From Rhodopila sp. (GTDB lineage: Bacteria > Pseudomonadota > Alphaproteobacteria > Acetobacterales > Acetobacteraceae), in NCBI GenBank assembly GCA_025355085.1, contig JANXLQ010000211.1:1-32470 (forward strand): a DNA stretch of 32,470 nucleotides, given 5' to 3'. Position 1 is the stretch's first letter. The number at the start of each line of letters is the position of its first letter. A program made the position numbers and the translations under genes. Below, one piece after another: positions 1 to 8,906 of this stretch. The notes beneath the pieces were generated by a model. It did not search any database and was not told where the DNA came from. It was given only the letters and a program-made list of their open reading frames with translations.

Positions 1-1377
1 GTGCGAAGCTGGCGCGTGTACTACCTACAGAACAGCCGCAGCAACGACGTCGCCAATGTGCTTCAGCAGGCGTTCACCCCCGGTCACGTCACGTCCCAAC
101 CCTCACCGGCCGAGAGCGGTTCGACGGCGCCGGGATCACGCAGCAGCCGCCCGGGCAGCGGCGGTTCGGGTGGTGGTGGCGGCATAAGTGGAGGCGGGGG
201 TCGATCCGGCGCCGGCGGACGCGGCAGTCTTGGCAACGGTGGAGAAGGCAACGGCCCGACAGGCGGCGCTTTGGGCGTGTCGGCGCAGACCGGCGGTGAC
301 AGCCAGGACCAGGCGACGATGGCGGCCGGCAATCCTTTGCTTGGCGGCCTCGGCGGTCAACCCGACGCATCGGATTCGTCAGCGCAAAATTACACTATGC
401 GTATCATCCCGAACAACCAAAACAACGCGGTCCTGGTTTACGGCACGTCACAGGAAACCGAGACGGCCGAAGCGATGTTGCGCAAAATCGACGTCCTGCC
501 GCTACAGGTCCAAATTGAGGCGGTGATCGCCGAGGTGACGTTGAACGACGACCTGAAGTACGGCACTCAGTTCTTCTTCAAGTCCCGTGGCGTCAACATT
601 ATCCTCGACAATGCGGCCCAACCTATCACGGCCTTGGCGAACGCCGCCCTCAGCACACGGTTCCCCGGCCTCGCCGCCGGCGGCAACGGCGCCGGGGGCG
701 CCCCGTTCGTGATCTCCGCTCTCCAATCGGTTACCCAGGTGAATGTCCTGTCGTCGCCGCAGCTTTTGGTCATGGACAACCACCCTGCCCGCTTGCAGGT
801 CGGCGCTCTGGTTCCCTATCTGACCCAGACCGGGCAAAGCACGTTGGGGTTCAATGCCCCGATCATCAATTCGATCGATTACCGGGAAACCGGTGTCATT
901 ACGGAGGTGACACCGCGCGTCAACAGCGGCGGGCTGGTCACGCTGGATATCAACCAGGAAGTCAGCAACGTCGATACCCTGGCCACCCAGACCCTTGGTA
1001 TCGCTTCACCGACGTTCTTTGAACGTTCCGTTCGCTCCCGCGTTGTGGTTCAGGACGGCCAGACGATCGGTCTGGCGGGGCTTATTCAGGACAGCTCCTC
1101 CCGGGGCAATCAGGGCATTCCGTGGTTGAAGGACGTTCCGTTTCTGAGTTGGCTGTCCGGCACGCAGGCGAATTCGCGGACGCGTACCGAACTGTTGGTC
1201 CTGATCACCCCCCATGTCATCCGTGATCAGCGGGATGCCCGCGCCGCCACCGAGGAATTACGGGCGGGATTGGCGAATGCGGCTTTGGTGCCCCGGTTGT
1301 TGCAGGGTCTGAAGGCGTCCGGTTCCAGCGATCCCGGTGCCGAACTGCGGCAAAGGCTGAGCCTGGAGCCGCGGTAA
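1..1377 (+). CDS. gspD: Type II secretion system secretin GspD, C-terminal part (5' end outside window)
   Basis: ORF open at the window edge; N3-like 'RVYYLQNSRSNDVANVLQQAF', Gly-rich loop, secretin motifs 'VNVLSSPQLLVMDNHPARLQVG...', 'RSRVVVQDGQTIGLAGLIQD', 'PWLKDVPFLSWLSG...RTELLVLITPHVI'. Confidence 0.95.
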   Translation: MRSWRVYYLQNSRSNDVANVLQQAFTPGHVTSQPSPAESGSTAPGSRSSRPGSGGSGGGGGISGGGGRSGAGGRGSLGNGGEGNGPTGGALGVSAQTGGDSQDQATMAAGNPLLGGLGGQPDASDSSAQNYTMRIIPNNQNNAVLVYGTSQETETAEAMLRKIDVLPLQVQIEAVIAEVTLNDDLKYGTQFFFKSRGVNIILDNAAQPITALANAALSTRFPGLAAGGNGAGGAPFVISALQSVTQVNVLSSPQLLVMDNHPARLQVGALVPYLTQTGQSTLGFNAPIINSIDYRETGVITEVTPRVNSGGLVTLDINQEVSNVDTLATQTLGIASPTFFERSVRSRVVVQDGQTIGLAGLIQDSSSRGNQGIPWLKDVPFLSWLSGTQANSRTRTELLVLITPHVIRDQRDARAATEELRAGLANAALVPRLLQGLKASGSSDPGAELRQRLSLEPR

Positions 1378-1447
1378 GCTGTCAGTGGGGGGGGGCCGTT
1401 CTGCCGCGAGTGGGTGCTTGGCCAACGTCTGCATCCTGAACGACAGC

Positions 1448-1477
1448 CAGCCGGGTGTTGGTCAGCCGGGTGTTGGT
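1448..1477. repeat. 15-bp perfect tandem duplication (CAGCCGGGTGTTGGT x2)
   Basis: Direct reading of bp 1448-1477. Confidence 0.9.
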
Positions 1478-1553
1478 CAGCCCCCGGGATTTCAGCGCGC
1501 ACGCAGCCAACCATTTGGCGCATCCCGGATGCAATGTCCGCCGACATCGCGAT

Positions 1554-1910
1554 TCACGGCCTGACGCTGAACTCAAAGCGACCACGGCTTCTGTGGCTAT
1601 CGACCGACAATGCGTGCCAATGGACTACATAAGTTCCCGCCGGCAGCTTCAGCAAATCGACCGCGATGCTGTTGCCGTCGCTCATTCGGACTGGACCGGA
1701 GTCCATACGATTACCTTGTTCATCCTGCACTTCGATCACGCTGAAGCGCGGTTCTATTGGAACCGAGAATATCATCGTCACGATAAGCGGGGCGCTTTGC
1801 AGCGTGCTGCCCGCCGAAGGGCTGGCACGCTCCAGAAACGCATGGGCGAACGCCGGTTCGGACCGAACGATCGCAAGGCCGACGATAAGTAGGCAGACCA
1901 GACGCCGCAT
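1554..1910 (-). CDS. copC: CopC-domain copper resistance protein (periplasmic)
   Basis: Signal peptide 'MRRLVCLLIVGLAIVRSEPAFA', mature start 'HAFLERASPSAGSTLQSAP', C-terminal 'GTYVVHWHALSVDSHRSRGRFEFSV', typical of CopC. Start chosen at 1910 rather than the ORF-track start at 1973. Confidence 0.88.
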   Translation of the reverse strand: MRRLVCLLIVGLAIVRSEPAFAHAFLERASPSAGSTLQSAPLIVTMIFSVPIEPRFSVIEVQDEQGNRMDSGPVRMSDGNSIAVDLLKLPAGTYVVHWHALSVDSHRSRGRFEFSVRP

Positions 1911-2406
1911 AGAGACTTCCCTGAAAAGAGCGAACCAAAATGAAGGGTGGATACACGCAGTTTTATTGTACATAATAACTATTATGAATTCATTTCATAT
2001 TTTCGCGAGGACGGTTGCCTGGATGACGCGCCAACCCCGCTTGCCTCCGGCTGATCGGCAATTCCGTTTTATTGTCGGCGACGCGGAACGACCGCACGTT
2101 GTTACGTAACCCTGTACGATAAGTAAACGTACATACCCCGGTAGGTTTTTTCATCCGACATTCCATATCTATTTAGTGATCGAACAGAAACCATAAATAT
2201 ATTGATTTGATAACTTTGCGCTGTAGTATTTCGCAATCGACCCCGTCACTCTCAACGAAAGCCTTAATAGCGAGGCAAATTCCGATGTTATAGACGATGC
2301 CTCTCTCCGCTAAGAAAGAGCTGCGTTCGTCCACCCCCTATCCCGAATGCGCGCCCATGAACCGAGTGGTTTTTTTCCCCATAATGCCGGCCGACAGGAA
2401 TTAGCA

Positions 2407-4323
2407 ATGACAAGTTGGAAAGATAAGGTCGCGCTGACGGCTCAGCGTAACAGACAAGAGATTGTTAAAGCCAAATTGAGCCGGCGGGAGATGATGCGTC
2501 TGGGCCTGCTTACAGCGGGCGGCAGCCTGATCGTCAAAGCGGGCCTGAGTTCCCGGGCGTTCGGTCAGCCGACAGCGGCCAGCCTCGCCGACCCCGATAC
2601 GACCCTGAGTCGTATGCCGGCAAGTCCGCCGATAAAGCCGTTCGTGCAGCAAATGCCGCGCCTGACGTTGAAAAAGCCAATTAAGTCCAATCAGATGACC
2701 GCTGGCCTGCCGGACCCGATAACCGGCAAAGCACTGCTTCTGCCGTGCGACGGCACCACGCCGATCGACGGCGCGACGAAGCGAATCGACCATCAATACT
2801 ATAAACACAATCCCAATGTTGAGGGTGCCTTCATCGACAAGTTCGGGGAAACGAAGTTCTACGAACTGGAGATGAAAGAAGCACACATAAAATTACATCC
2901 CGACTATGGAGCCTCAAAGGTCTGGGGCTTCGACGGACAGGTTCCCGGGCCACTGTTCCGCGCGAAATACGGCGAACCCGCCATGGTACGATTCAAGAAC
3001 CACCTTCCGTCGGTCAGGATACCGCAGGCGTTCGGCATCGCCGAAATGACCACCCATCTGCACAACGGACACACCCCATCGGAGAGCGATGGCAATCCGG
3101 TCAACTACTTTAACTCGGTTAACGATCCGAACGCGGTAAACCCGCTTGGTTTCAAGGACCAGCATTATCCAAATGTGAAGGCCGGATACACCAAACGTGG
3201 CGATCTTTCCGGCGACCCGACCGAGGCACTCGGTTCACTCTGGTATCATGACCATCATCTCGATTTCACTGCTCAGAACGTCTATAAGGGCATGTTCGGC
3301 TGTTACAACCTGTTCGACGAACTGGACACCGGCGACGGTACCGGCCTTCGACTGCCGCATGATGACTTCGATGTTCCGATCATGTTCAATGATTTCCTGT
3401 TCGATCAGGATTGCCAGACGGTTTTCGACTTGTTCAACCTGGATGGCATCCTTGGTGACCGGTTCGCAGCAAACGGTGCGATCCAGCCTAAACTGGAAGT
3501 CGAGAAACGCCGCTACCGGTTCCGGCTGTACGCTCCCGGTCCATCCCGCTGGTGGGAGTTTGCTCTTTGGGACGGCACGAACTACTTGCCGTTCTGGCAG
3601 ATTTCCAGCGACGGCAACCTTCTGCCTAACGCGATCCAGGTTACCAGCACACGCATCGCCGTGGCCGAGCGAACCGACATTATCGTTGACTTCAGCAAGA
3701 TCAAGGCGCGACGCATCTACCTCGTCAACCGGCTGGAGCAGGTGAACGGACGCGGACCGACCGGCAGGATTCTTAACCCGGGCCAGCCGATTATTCAGAT
3801 CAACCTGACATTGCCATTGTCGAGTACCGATGACAGTGCGGACCCCTCGGCCGGTCAGGCCGGCATCGTTGGAATGCCGCTGCGCCCGCTGCCCGATCCG
3901 GACTGGAAGGCTTTACAGGCGAAGGCCGCCAAATTGCCGACCCGCACCTGGCGGTTCGAACGTGGCAGTGGCGGCTGGATGGTCAACGGCAAGTTTTTTG
4001 ATGAGAACGTTGTCAGTGCCGCCATTCCGCAGGAATCGGAAGAAGTGTGGGTCATTCAAAATCCCGGTGGAAGCTGGCGCCATCCGGTGCATATCCACTT
4101 CGAAGAGCACCGTGTGCTGTCGCGCAACGGTGTGCCGGTCAAGCCAAACACTCAGATTAACGCGAGTGTGGACTACGCCCGCAAGGATGTGATCGAACTC
4201 AACACGAACGAAGAAGTCCGTATCTTCATGCGGTTTAGAGACATGAAGGGTCGTTACGTTATGCACTGTCATAACGTAGTACACGAGGACCACGCCATGA
4301 TGATCCGCTGGGACATCGTCTAA
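2407..4323 (+). CDS. Multicopper oxidase with Tat-like signal
   Basis: 'SRREMMRLGLLTAGGSLIVKAGLSSRAFG' Tat-like leader; copper motifs 'THLHNGHTP', 'LWYHDHHLDFTAQNVYKGMFG', 'HPVHIHFEEH', 'YVMHCHNVVHEDHAMMIRW'. ORF begins at 2347; ATG at 2407 is the likelier start. Confidence 0.93.
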   Translation: MTSWKDKVALTAQRNRQEIVKAKLSRREMMRLGLLTAGGSLIVKAGLSSRAFGQPTAASLADPDTTLSRMPASPPIKPFVQQMPRLTLKKPIKSNQMTAGLPDPITGKALLLPCDGTTPIDGATKRIDHQYYKHNPNVEGAFIDKFGETKFYELEMKEAHIKLHPDYGASKVWGFDGQVPGPLFRAKYGEPAMVRFKNHLPSVRIPQAFGIAEMTTHLHNGHTPSESDGNPVNYFNSVNDPNAVNPLGFKDQHYPNVKAGYTKRGDLSGDPTEALGSLWYHDHHLDFTAQNVYKGMFGCYNLFDELDTGDGTGLRLPHDDFDVPIMFNDFLFDQDCQTVFDLFNLDGILGDRFAANGAIQPKLEVEKRRYRFRLYAPGPSRWWEFALWDGTNYLPFWQISSDGNLLPNAIQVTSTRIAVAERTDIIVDFSKIKARRIYLVNRLEQVNGRGPTGRILNPGQPIIQINLTLPLSSTDDSADPSAGQAGIVGMPLRPLPDPDWKALQAKAAKLPTRTWRFERGSGGWMVNGKFFDENVVSAAIPQESEEVWVIQNPGGSWRHPVHIHFEEHRVLSRNGVPVKPNTQINASVDYARKDVIELNTNEEVRIFMRFRDMKGRYVMHCHNVVHEDHAMMIRWDIV

Positions 4324-4336
4324 TTCTACAACGATC

Positions 4337-4366
4337 GGCGCTCGGTTTCACTGCGGGCCGAGCGCC
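4337..4366 (+). terminator. Hairpin (GGCGCTCGG / CCGAGCGCC) between multicopper oxidase and SCO genes; terminator or processing hairpin
   Basis: 9-bp perfect inverted repeat, 12-nt loop, 14 nt after the stop at 4323; no T-tract. Confidence 0.5.
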
Positions 4367-4392
4367 ACGGTATCGGACTTTGAAGGAACAGG

Positions 4393-4992
4393 ATGATGGA
4401 CAGACGGGCATTCTTCGCCGGGGCCGCCGCTACCGCTTTGGTTCCCTTCGCCGTTACTCAACCGGCGATGGCCGGGAAACTGCCGCAGGACGGCGCCGAA
4501 TGGTTCACCAATGTCGAGGTGAAGACACACGACGGCCAGACGTTGCGGTTCTATGACGACGTGATGAAGGGGAAAATCCTTCTCATCAATTTCTTCTTCA
4601 CGTCCTGCGACAATGTCTGTCCGCTGATGACGGAAAACCTTGCCCGCGTGCAGGAATTGCTGGGCGCCAGGGTGGGCCAGGACATCCGAATGGTTTCGAT
4701 ATCACTGCAACCTGAGCATGATACGCCGGAGGTGATGGCAGCCTACGCGAAGGGTTATGGCGTCGGACCCGGATGGCTGTTCCTGACCGGCAGGAAAGAC
4801 GATATCGAACTATTGCGCCATCGCCTCGGCTTCGTGGATTCCAATCCGGTCACGGACGCCGATCCGGAGCAGCACATCGGCACCGTCCGTATCGCCAACG
4901 AACCGATGCATCGCTGGGCAATGAGCCCGGCGCTGCTGAACCCACCGGCTCTTATACGCGCCATAAAACGGGTATTGCCGGAGTTCTCCTAG
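4393..4992 (+). CDS. SCO1/SenC family copper chaperone / thioredoxin-fold protein
   Basis: 'ILLINFFFTSCDNVCPLMTENLARVQELL' (CxxxCP), 'VSISLQPEHDTPEVMAAYAKGYG', downstream His in 'EQHIGTVRIAN'; N-terminal signal. Confidence 0.92.
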   Translation: MMDRRAFFAGAAATALVPFAVTQPAMAGKLPQDGAEWFTNVEVKTHDGQTLRFYDDVMKGKILLINFFFTSCDNVCPLMTENLARVQELLGARVGQDIRMVSISLQPEHDTPEVMAAYAKGYGVGPGWLFLTGRKDDIELLRHRLGFVDSNPVTDADPEQHIGTVRIANEPMHRWAMSPALLNPPALIRAIKRVLPEFS

Positions 4993-4995
4993 GTA

Positions 4996-5493
4996 ATGGC
5001 AGCATGCAGCCTATCGACCCGAAACAGCGCCCGGTTGCGTGCATCCGCCTCCGTCGCGGAAGGGGGCTTCACGCTGCTCGAAACCCTTATCGTCGTCACG
5101 ATCATGGGACTGACGCTTGGTCTTTTGGTGGGTCGCGGTCCGGTGCGAAGCCAGACGCTCGAAATGCGGGCAGCGGTGAACGACGTCGCCCGAGGATTGC
5201 GACGGGCACGATCCAATGCGATCGTCACGAACAATCCGTCCCGCCTGACGATGGATTTGACACAGCATAATTTCCGGATCGACAACGGCGCCCCGACCGC
5301 CCTGCCCGCATTTTTGACCATCGCCATGACCGCTGTTTCGCAGGAGACAGCAGGTCACCAACTGGCCGCCATTCGTTTCAATAGCGACGGCAGCGCGACG
5401 GGGGGGCGGATCGACCTGACCGATGGTCAGCGCCGCGCCCGGGTCGGTGTCGATTGGATGACGGGGCGTATCAGCGTAATACAGGTTCCATGA
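4996..5493 (+). CDS. gspH: Type II secretion minor pseudopilin GspH
   Basis: Prepilin motif 'GGFTLLETLIVVTIMGLTLGLLVG'; position before gspO/I/J/K. Confidence 0.85.
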   Translation: MAACSLSTRNSARLRASASVAEGGFTLLETLIVVTIMGLTLGLLVGRGPVRSQTLEMRAAVNDVARGLRRARSNAIVTNNPSRLTMDLTQHNFRIDNGAPTALPAFLTIAMTAVSQETAGHQLAAIRFNSDGSATGGRIDLTDGQRRARVGVDWMTGRISVIQVP

Positions 5494-6272
5494 CAGAGAA
5501 TTTCAATGTGCCCAATTGGATTTTGCCGCTTATACTGGCGCCCTTTATCGGCAGCTTCGCGGGGGTACTGATCCAACGGTTGCCAGCCGGGAAGCCGGTG
5601 GGATGGGCACGTTCCCGCTGCGATGCCTGCGGTCATGTGCTGGGGCCATGCGAACTCGTGCCGTTCGTTAGCTTTGCCGCACTGCGGGCACGTTGCCGTT
5701 GGTGCCACACACGTATTCCCTTCGGTCATCTGGCAACCGAGCTTGCTTGCTTCGGGATTGCTGTTGGTGCGGTGCTGGTGGAAGCCGATATCGCACTTGT
5801 TTGGCTGGATTGTATCTTGGGATGGACTCTGCTGACCCTCGCCTGGATCGACTGGGAGCATATGCTGCTGCCTGACGTGTTGACGCTGCCTTTGGTTGTC
5901 GCGGGCTTCGGCGCGACGCTGATGCGTGACCCCTCGGCCATCACGGAACATGCGTTAGCCGCGGCGGCGGGCTATCTCGCATTTCGTGCCATTGAGATCG
6001 GCTATCGAAGGCTGCGCGGCCGCGATGGCCTCGGCCAGGGCGACGCCAAGTTAATGGCGGCAGCGGGCGCCTGGCTGGGGCTTATGGCCCTTCCAACGGT
6101 CGTCTTCACCGCCGCCGTGTTCGGCCTGCTGATTGCCGCCGCCTTGCGCATCATGGGGAACACCCTGCATGCCGGCTTCGCGATCCCATTCGGTCCGCCC
6201 TTGTGCGCGGCCATCGCCGCCGCCTGGATGGGGTTCGATCCCATCTTCATGCTGATGGACAAGCTACAATGA
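5490..6272 (+). CDS. gspO: Prepilin peptidase (A24 family) GspO/PilD
   Basis: Zn-type cysteines 'CDACGHVLGPCELVPF...CRWCHTRIPFG', 'DWEHMLLPDVLTLPL', 'GQGDAKLMAAAGAWLG'. ATG overlaps gspH stop (ATGA). Confidence 0.95.
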   Translation: MTENFNVPNWILPLILAPFIGSFAGVLIQRLPAGKPVGWARSRCDACGHVLGPCELVPFVSFAALRARCRWCHTRIPFGHLATELACFGIAVGAVLVEADIALVWLDCILGWTLLTLAWIDWEHMLLPDVLTLPLVVAGFGATLMRDPSAITEHALAAAAGYLAFRAIEIGYRRLRGRDGLGQGDAKLMAAAGAWLGLMALPTVVFTAAVFGLLIAAALRIMGNTLHAGFAIPFGPPLCAAIAAAWMGFDPIFMLMDKLQ

Positions 6273-6688
6273 GGCGTGCCGGCGAGGGTGGCTTCAGCCT
6301 GCTGGAGGTGCTGATCGCCGTCGTTATCGCCGGCATCGCGCTCGCCACCGTATTTCAGGCGGCTGCCGAAACCATGCGATCCACCGCAATCGCGACACAC
6401 TATCAGCAGGCGGTGTTAAGAGCGCGGTCCCACCTGGATGGTATCGCCGCGAACCTGATGCCGGGCGACCAGGAGGGAGACGACGGGGGAGGATTCCGCT
6501 GGCACACCCTGGTGCGCGCGACTGACTCGACCGGCAAGCAGGATGCGGGCGGCAAGCCACTGATGAACGTAGATACACTGGTCGTGACTTTGTATGACCT
6601 CACCGTTTGGATCGGCTGGAGAGACGGCCACCAAGAGCGTCAGGTGCGCCTGGACAGTCAGCGGCTTCTGACCTCGGCACCCGAGTGA
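6269..6688 (+). CDS. gspI: Type II secretion minor pseudopilin GspI
   Basis: 'GEGGFSLLEVLIAVVIAGIALATVFQAAAETM' prepilin N-terminus; ATGA overlap with gspO. Confidence 0.85.
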   Translation: MRRAGEGGFSLLEVLIAVVIAGIALATVFQAAAETMRSTAIATHYQQAVLRARSHLDGIAANLMPGDQEGDDGGGFRWHTLVRATDSTGKQDAGGKPLMNVDTLVVTLYDLTVWIGWRDGHQERQVRLDSQRLLTSAPE

Positions 6689-6730
6689 TCTTACCAGGGG
6701 ATTGGTCCGAATGACGGCGGGCAGCACTAC

Positions 6731-6783
6731 TTAGACCATGATCGTTTGAGGTTGAACCCTCTTCCGTGCCGATCATGGTCTAA
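6731..6783. repeat. Palindromic intergenic element, 14-bp perfect stems TTAGACCATGATCG / CGATCATGGTCTAA
   Basis: Arms 6731-6744 and 6770-6783, 25-nt loop. Confidence 0.85.
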
Positions 6784-6942
6784 TTCTATGTTTAATCGCG
6801 TGCTTCACGTTTAAGGATGAAGCAACCTCAATCGATCACGCTCTAACCGGAAACGATCGCCGTCCGGTCAATTCCTGGCGATACTCAACCGTCACGACGT
6901 TCCGAAGTGGTCTTGCCCGGGGCTTGTTGCTATGATTTCGCA

Positions 6943-7539
6943 ATGAACAAACGGAACATGGCCGGCTTCACATTGCTGGAAACCCTGGTTGCGCTCGTCG
7001 TGCTGGGTTTCCTGACAGCAGGCCTTGCCGAGGGGGTTCGGTTCGGCGTCGCCGCCTGGCAAACACAAACCCAAAAGGCGGCGGAACGAAGCGATTTGGA
7101 TGCCACGGACCGAACACTGCGCAACCTGATGACCGGCATGAGCCAGGGCGGTTTCAGCGCGCGGGGACCGGCCATGGTGGGAACGTCTCGGGCCATCGTG
7201 TTTTCCACAACACTGCCGCAGGCGGCGGACGCGATGCGCACGCGGGAGGCTGACGTGACATTGAACGTTGATGACGGCCACCGCATGCAGGTGCAATGGC
7301 TGCCGCATTATCGCAACCGAATCGCCCGGCCGCCCCCGCCGGAGAATGTCGTCCTCCGAAATGACGTCGATCACCTGGAGATCGCATACTGGCAATCCGC
7401 GAAAGCCGGCTGGCAGAGCGAATGGTCCGAGAACACACTTCCCAAACTGATCCGGATTCGCGTGGTTCCGCATCGCCAGGGTGGCCATGCGGGGCCGGAC
7501 ATCGTTATTGCACCGATGCGTGATCGGTGGCGGCAATGA
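6943..7539 (+). CDS. gspJ: Type II secretion minor pseudopilin GspJ
   Basis: 'MAGFTLLETLVALVVLGFLTAGLAEGVRFG' prepilin N-terminus and locus context. Confidence 0.85.
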   Translation: MNKRNMAGFTLLETLVALVVLGFLTAGLAEGVRFGVAAWQTQTQKAAERSDLDATDRTLRNLMTGMSQGGFSARGPAMVGTSRAIVFSTTLPQAADAMRTREADVTLNVDDGHRMQVQWLPHYRNRIARPPPPENVVLRNDVDHLEIAYWQSAKAGWQSEWSENTLPKLIRIRVVPHRQGGHAGPDIVIAPMRDRWRQ

Positions 7540-8333
7540 CACGCCAACGCGGTTTCGCTCTGCTGCTGGTATTGTGGACAATGGGTTTACTGGCTTTGCT
7601 CGTGACCCAGTTCACGACAACAGGACGAACAGAATCGCTTGTGGCGGCAAACGCCCGCGCCAACGCGGCTAACCAGGCCGCAGCGGACGGCGCTGTGCAT
7701 GTCGCGATTCTGCGATTGCTCCAAGGCCAATGGGTCGCCGATACAAGTCTTCGCATCATCCGTGCAGAGTCCGCGACGGTAGAAATCCGTATCGCAAGCC
7801 AGGCGACCAGGCTCAATCCCAACATGGCGCCCGCAGCCGTGATCCGGACATTGCTCACCAGCGTTGGTATCGAATCCGGCAAGGCCGCATCGCTGGCCGG
7901 TGCGATCGTTGACTGGCGCTCGGCCGGTCCAAAATCACTCGCCGGCGGATTGAAAATATTGCAGTATCGATCGGTCGGCCTTGATTACGCGCCGGCAAAC
8001 AAGTATTTCGATAGTGTCGAGGAACTCGGTCTGGTAGTCGGAATGACGCCCGCTTTATTGGCGCGGATAAAACCCTTTCTGTCGGTCTATCAGGAAGGCG
8101 ACATATCGGGCACAGACCCGCTTTCAGGCGATCTCGGACAGACATCTTCGACGGATCGCGACGGCTGGTACCTGGGTTCGACAGGCCAGGTCATGGTGGT
8201 GGAGGTAAAGGCCGAAGCCGTCGGCGCGAAAGGTGGCCGGTTCACCCGGCAAGCCGTCGTGCGCCTGCGCAAAGAACCCAGTTTGGATCAGGCGCCTTAT
8301 CAAATCCTCACATGGGAAGCTGTGCAGGAATAA
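7536..8333 (+). CDS. gspK: Type II secretion minor pseudopilin GspK
   Basis: 'RQRGFALLLVLWTMGLLALLVTQFTTTGR' followed by large C-terminal domain 'ATRLNPNMAPAAVIRTLL...AGAIVDWRS'; ATGA overlap with gspJ. Confidence 0.88.
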   Translation: MTRQRGFALLLVLWTMGLLALLVTQFTTTGRTESLVAANARANAANQAAADGAVHVAILRLLQGQWVADTSLRIIRAESATVEIRIASQATRLNPNMAPAAVIRTLLTSVGIESGKAASLAGAIVDWRSAGPKSLAGGLKILQYRSVGLDYAPANKYFDSVEELGLVVGMTPALLARIKPFLSVYQEGDISGTDPLSGDLGQTSSTDRDGWYLGSTGQVMVVEVKAEAVGAKGGRFTRQAVVRLRKEPSLDQAPYQILTWEAVQE

Positions 8334-8348
8334 CCGGCGGCGCCCGAT

Positions 8349-8801
8349 CTAATTGCAGATCGGCGCTTCGCCGCCGCTATTGCCATTTTGCCCCAACGAA
8401 CACAGATCGTAATCACGTCCGGCGCGCCCCGACGGACTGCGGTAAACATAGGGCCTGTTCCAGGGATCGAGCGGCAACGCCTGTACCTTGAAATATGGAC
8501 CGTACCAGTTCTCAACGCCCGCCGGCTTCTCCAGCAGCGCGGCAAGTCCCTGATCGCTGCTCGGGTACAAGCCGACGTCAAGCTTGTAAAGATCGAGAAT
8601 CGATGAGATCCGCTCTAATGACTGCTTAGCAACGGAACCCCGTGCGCCTGAAAGTTGGCGTAACGCCGCCGGCGCGACAAGGCCGATCAGCAGCCCAAGT
8701 ATTGCGATCACAACAAGGAGTTCCAGCAAGGTAAATCCCTGTTCAGCCGATTGACCGGAACGTCGCAAGAGCGAGGCCGATAATACGTCATATTGCTTCA
8801 T
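8349..8801 (-). CDS. gspG: Type II secretion major pseudopilin GspG
   Basis: 'EQGFTLLELLVVIAILGLLIGLVAPAAL', 'DVGLYPSSDQGLAALLEKP', 'WYGPYFK', 'PLDPWNRPYVYRSP'. Encoded opposite to the rest of the locus. Confidence 0.93.
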   Translation of the reverse strand: MKQYDVLSASLLRRSGQSAEQGFTLLELLVVIAILGLLIGLVAPAALRQLSGARGSVAKQSLERISSILDLYKLDVGLYPSSDQGLAALLEKPAGVENWYGPYFKVQALPLDPWNRPYVYRSPSGRAGRDYDLCSLGQNGNSGGEAPICN

Positions 8802-8906
8802 GCCGGGCTCCAGGTGAACACGGTGTAACATTAAGGCTAAATCATAATAATTATCTACGTGGAAATGAATGGACAACGGAACCTTGATCATGATTTGATG
8901 ACTCAT

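Noticed and set aside
1448-1477. Tandem 15-bp repeat considered as iteron/regulatory array
   Set aside because: Only two copies between convergent gspD and copC; likely a simple duplication.
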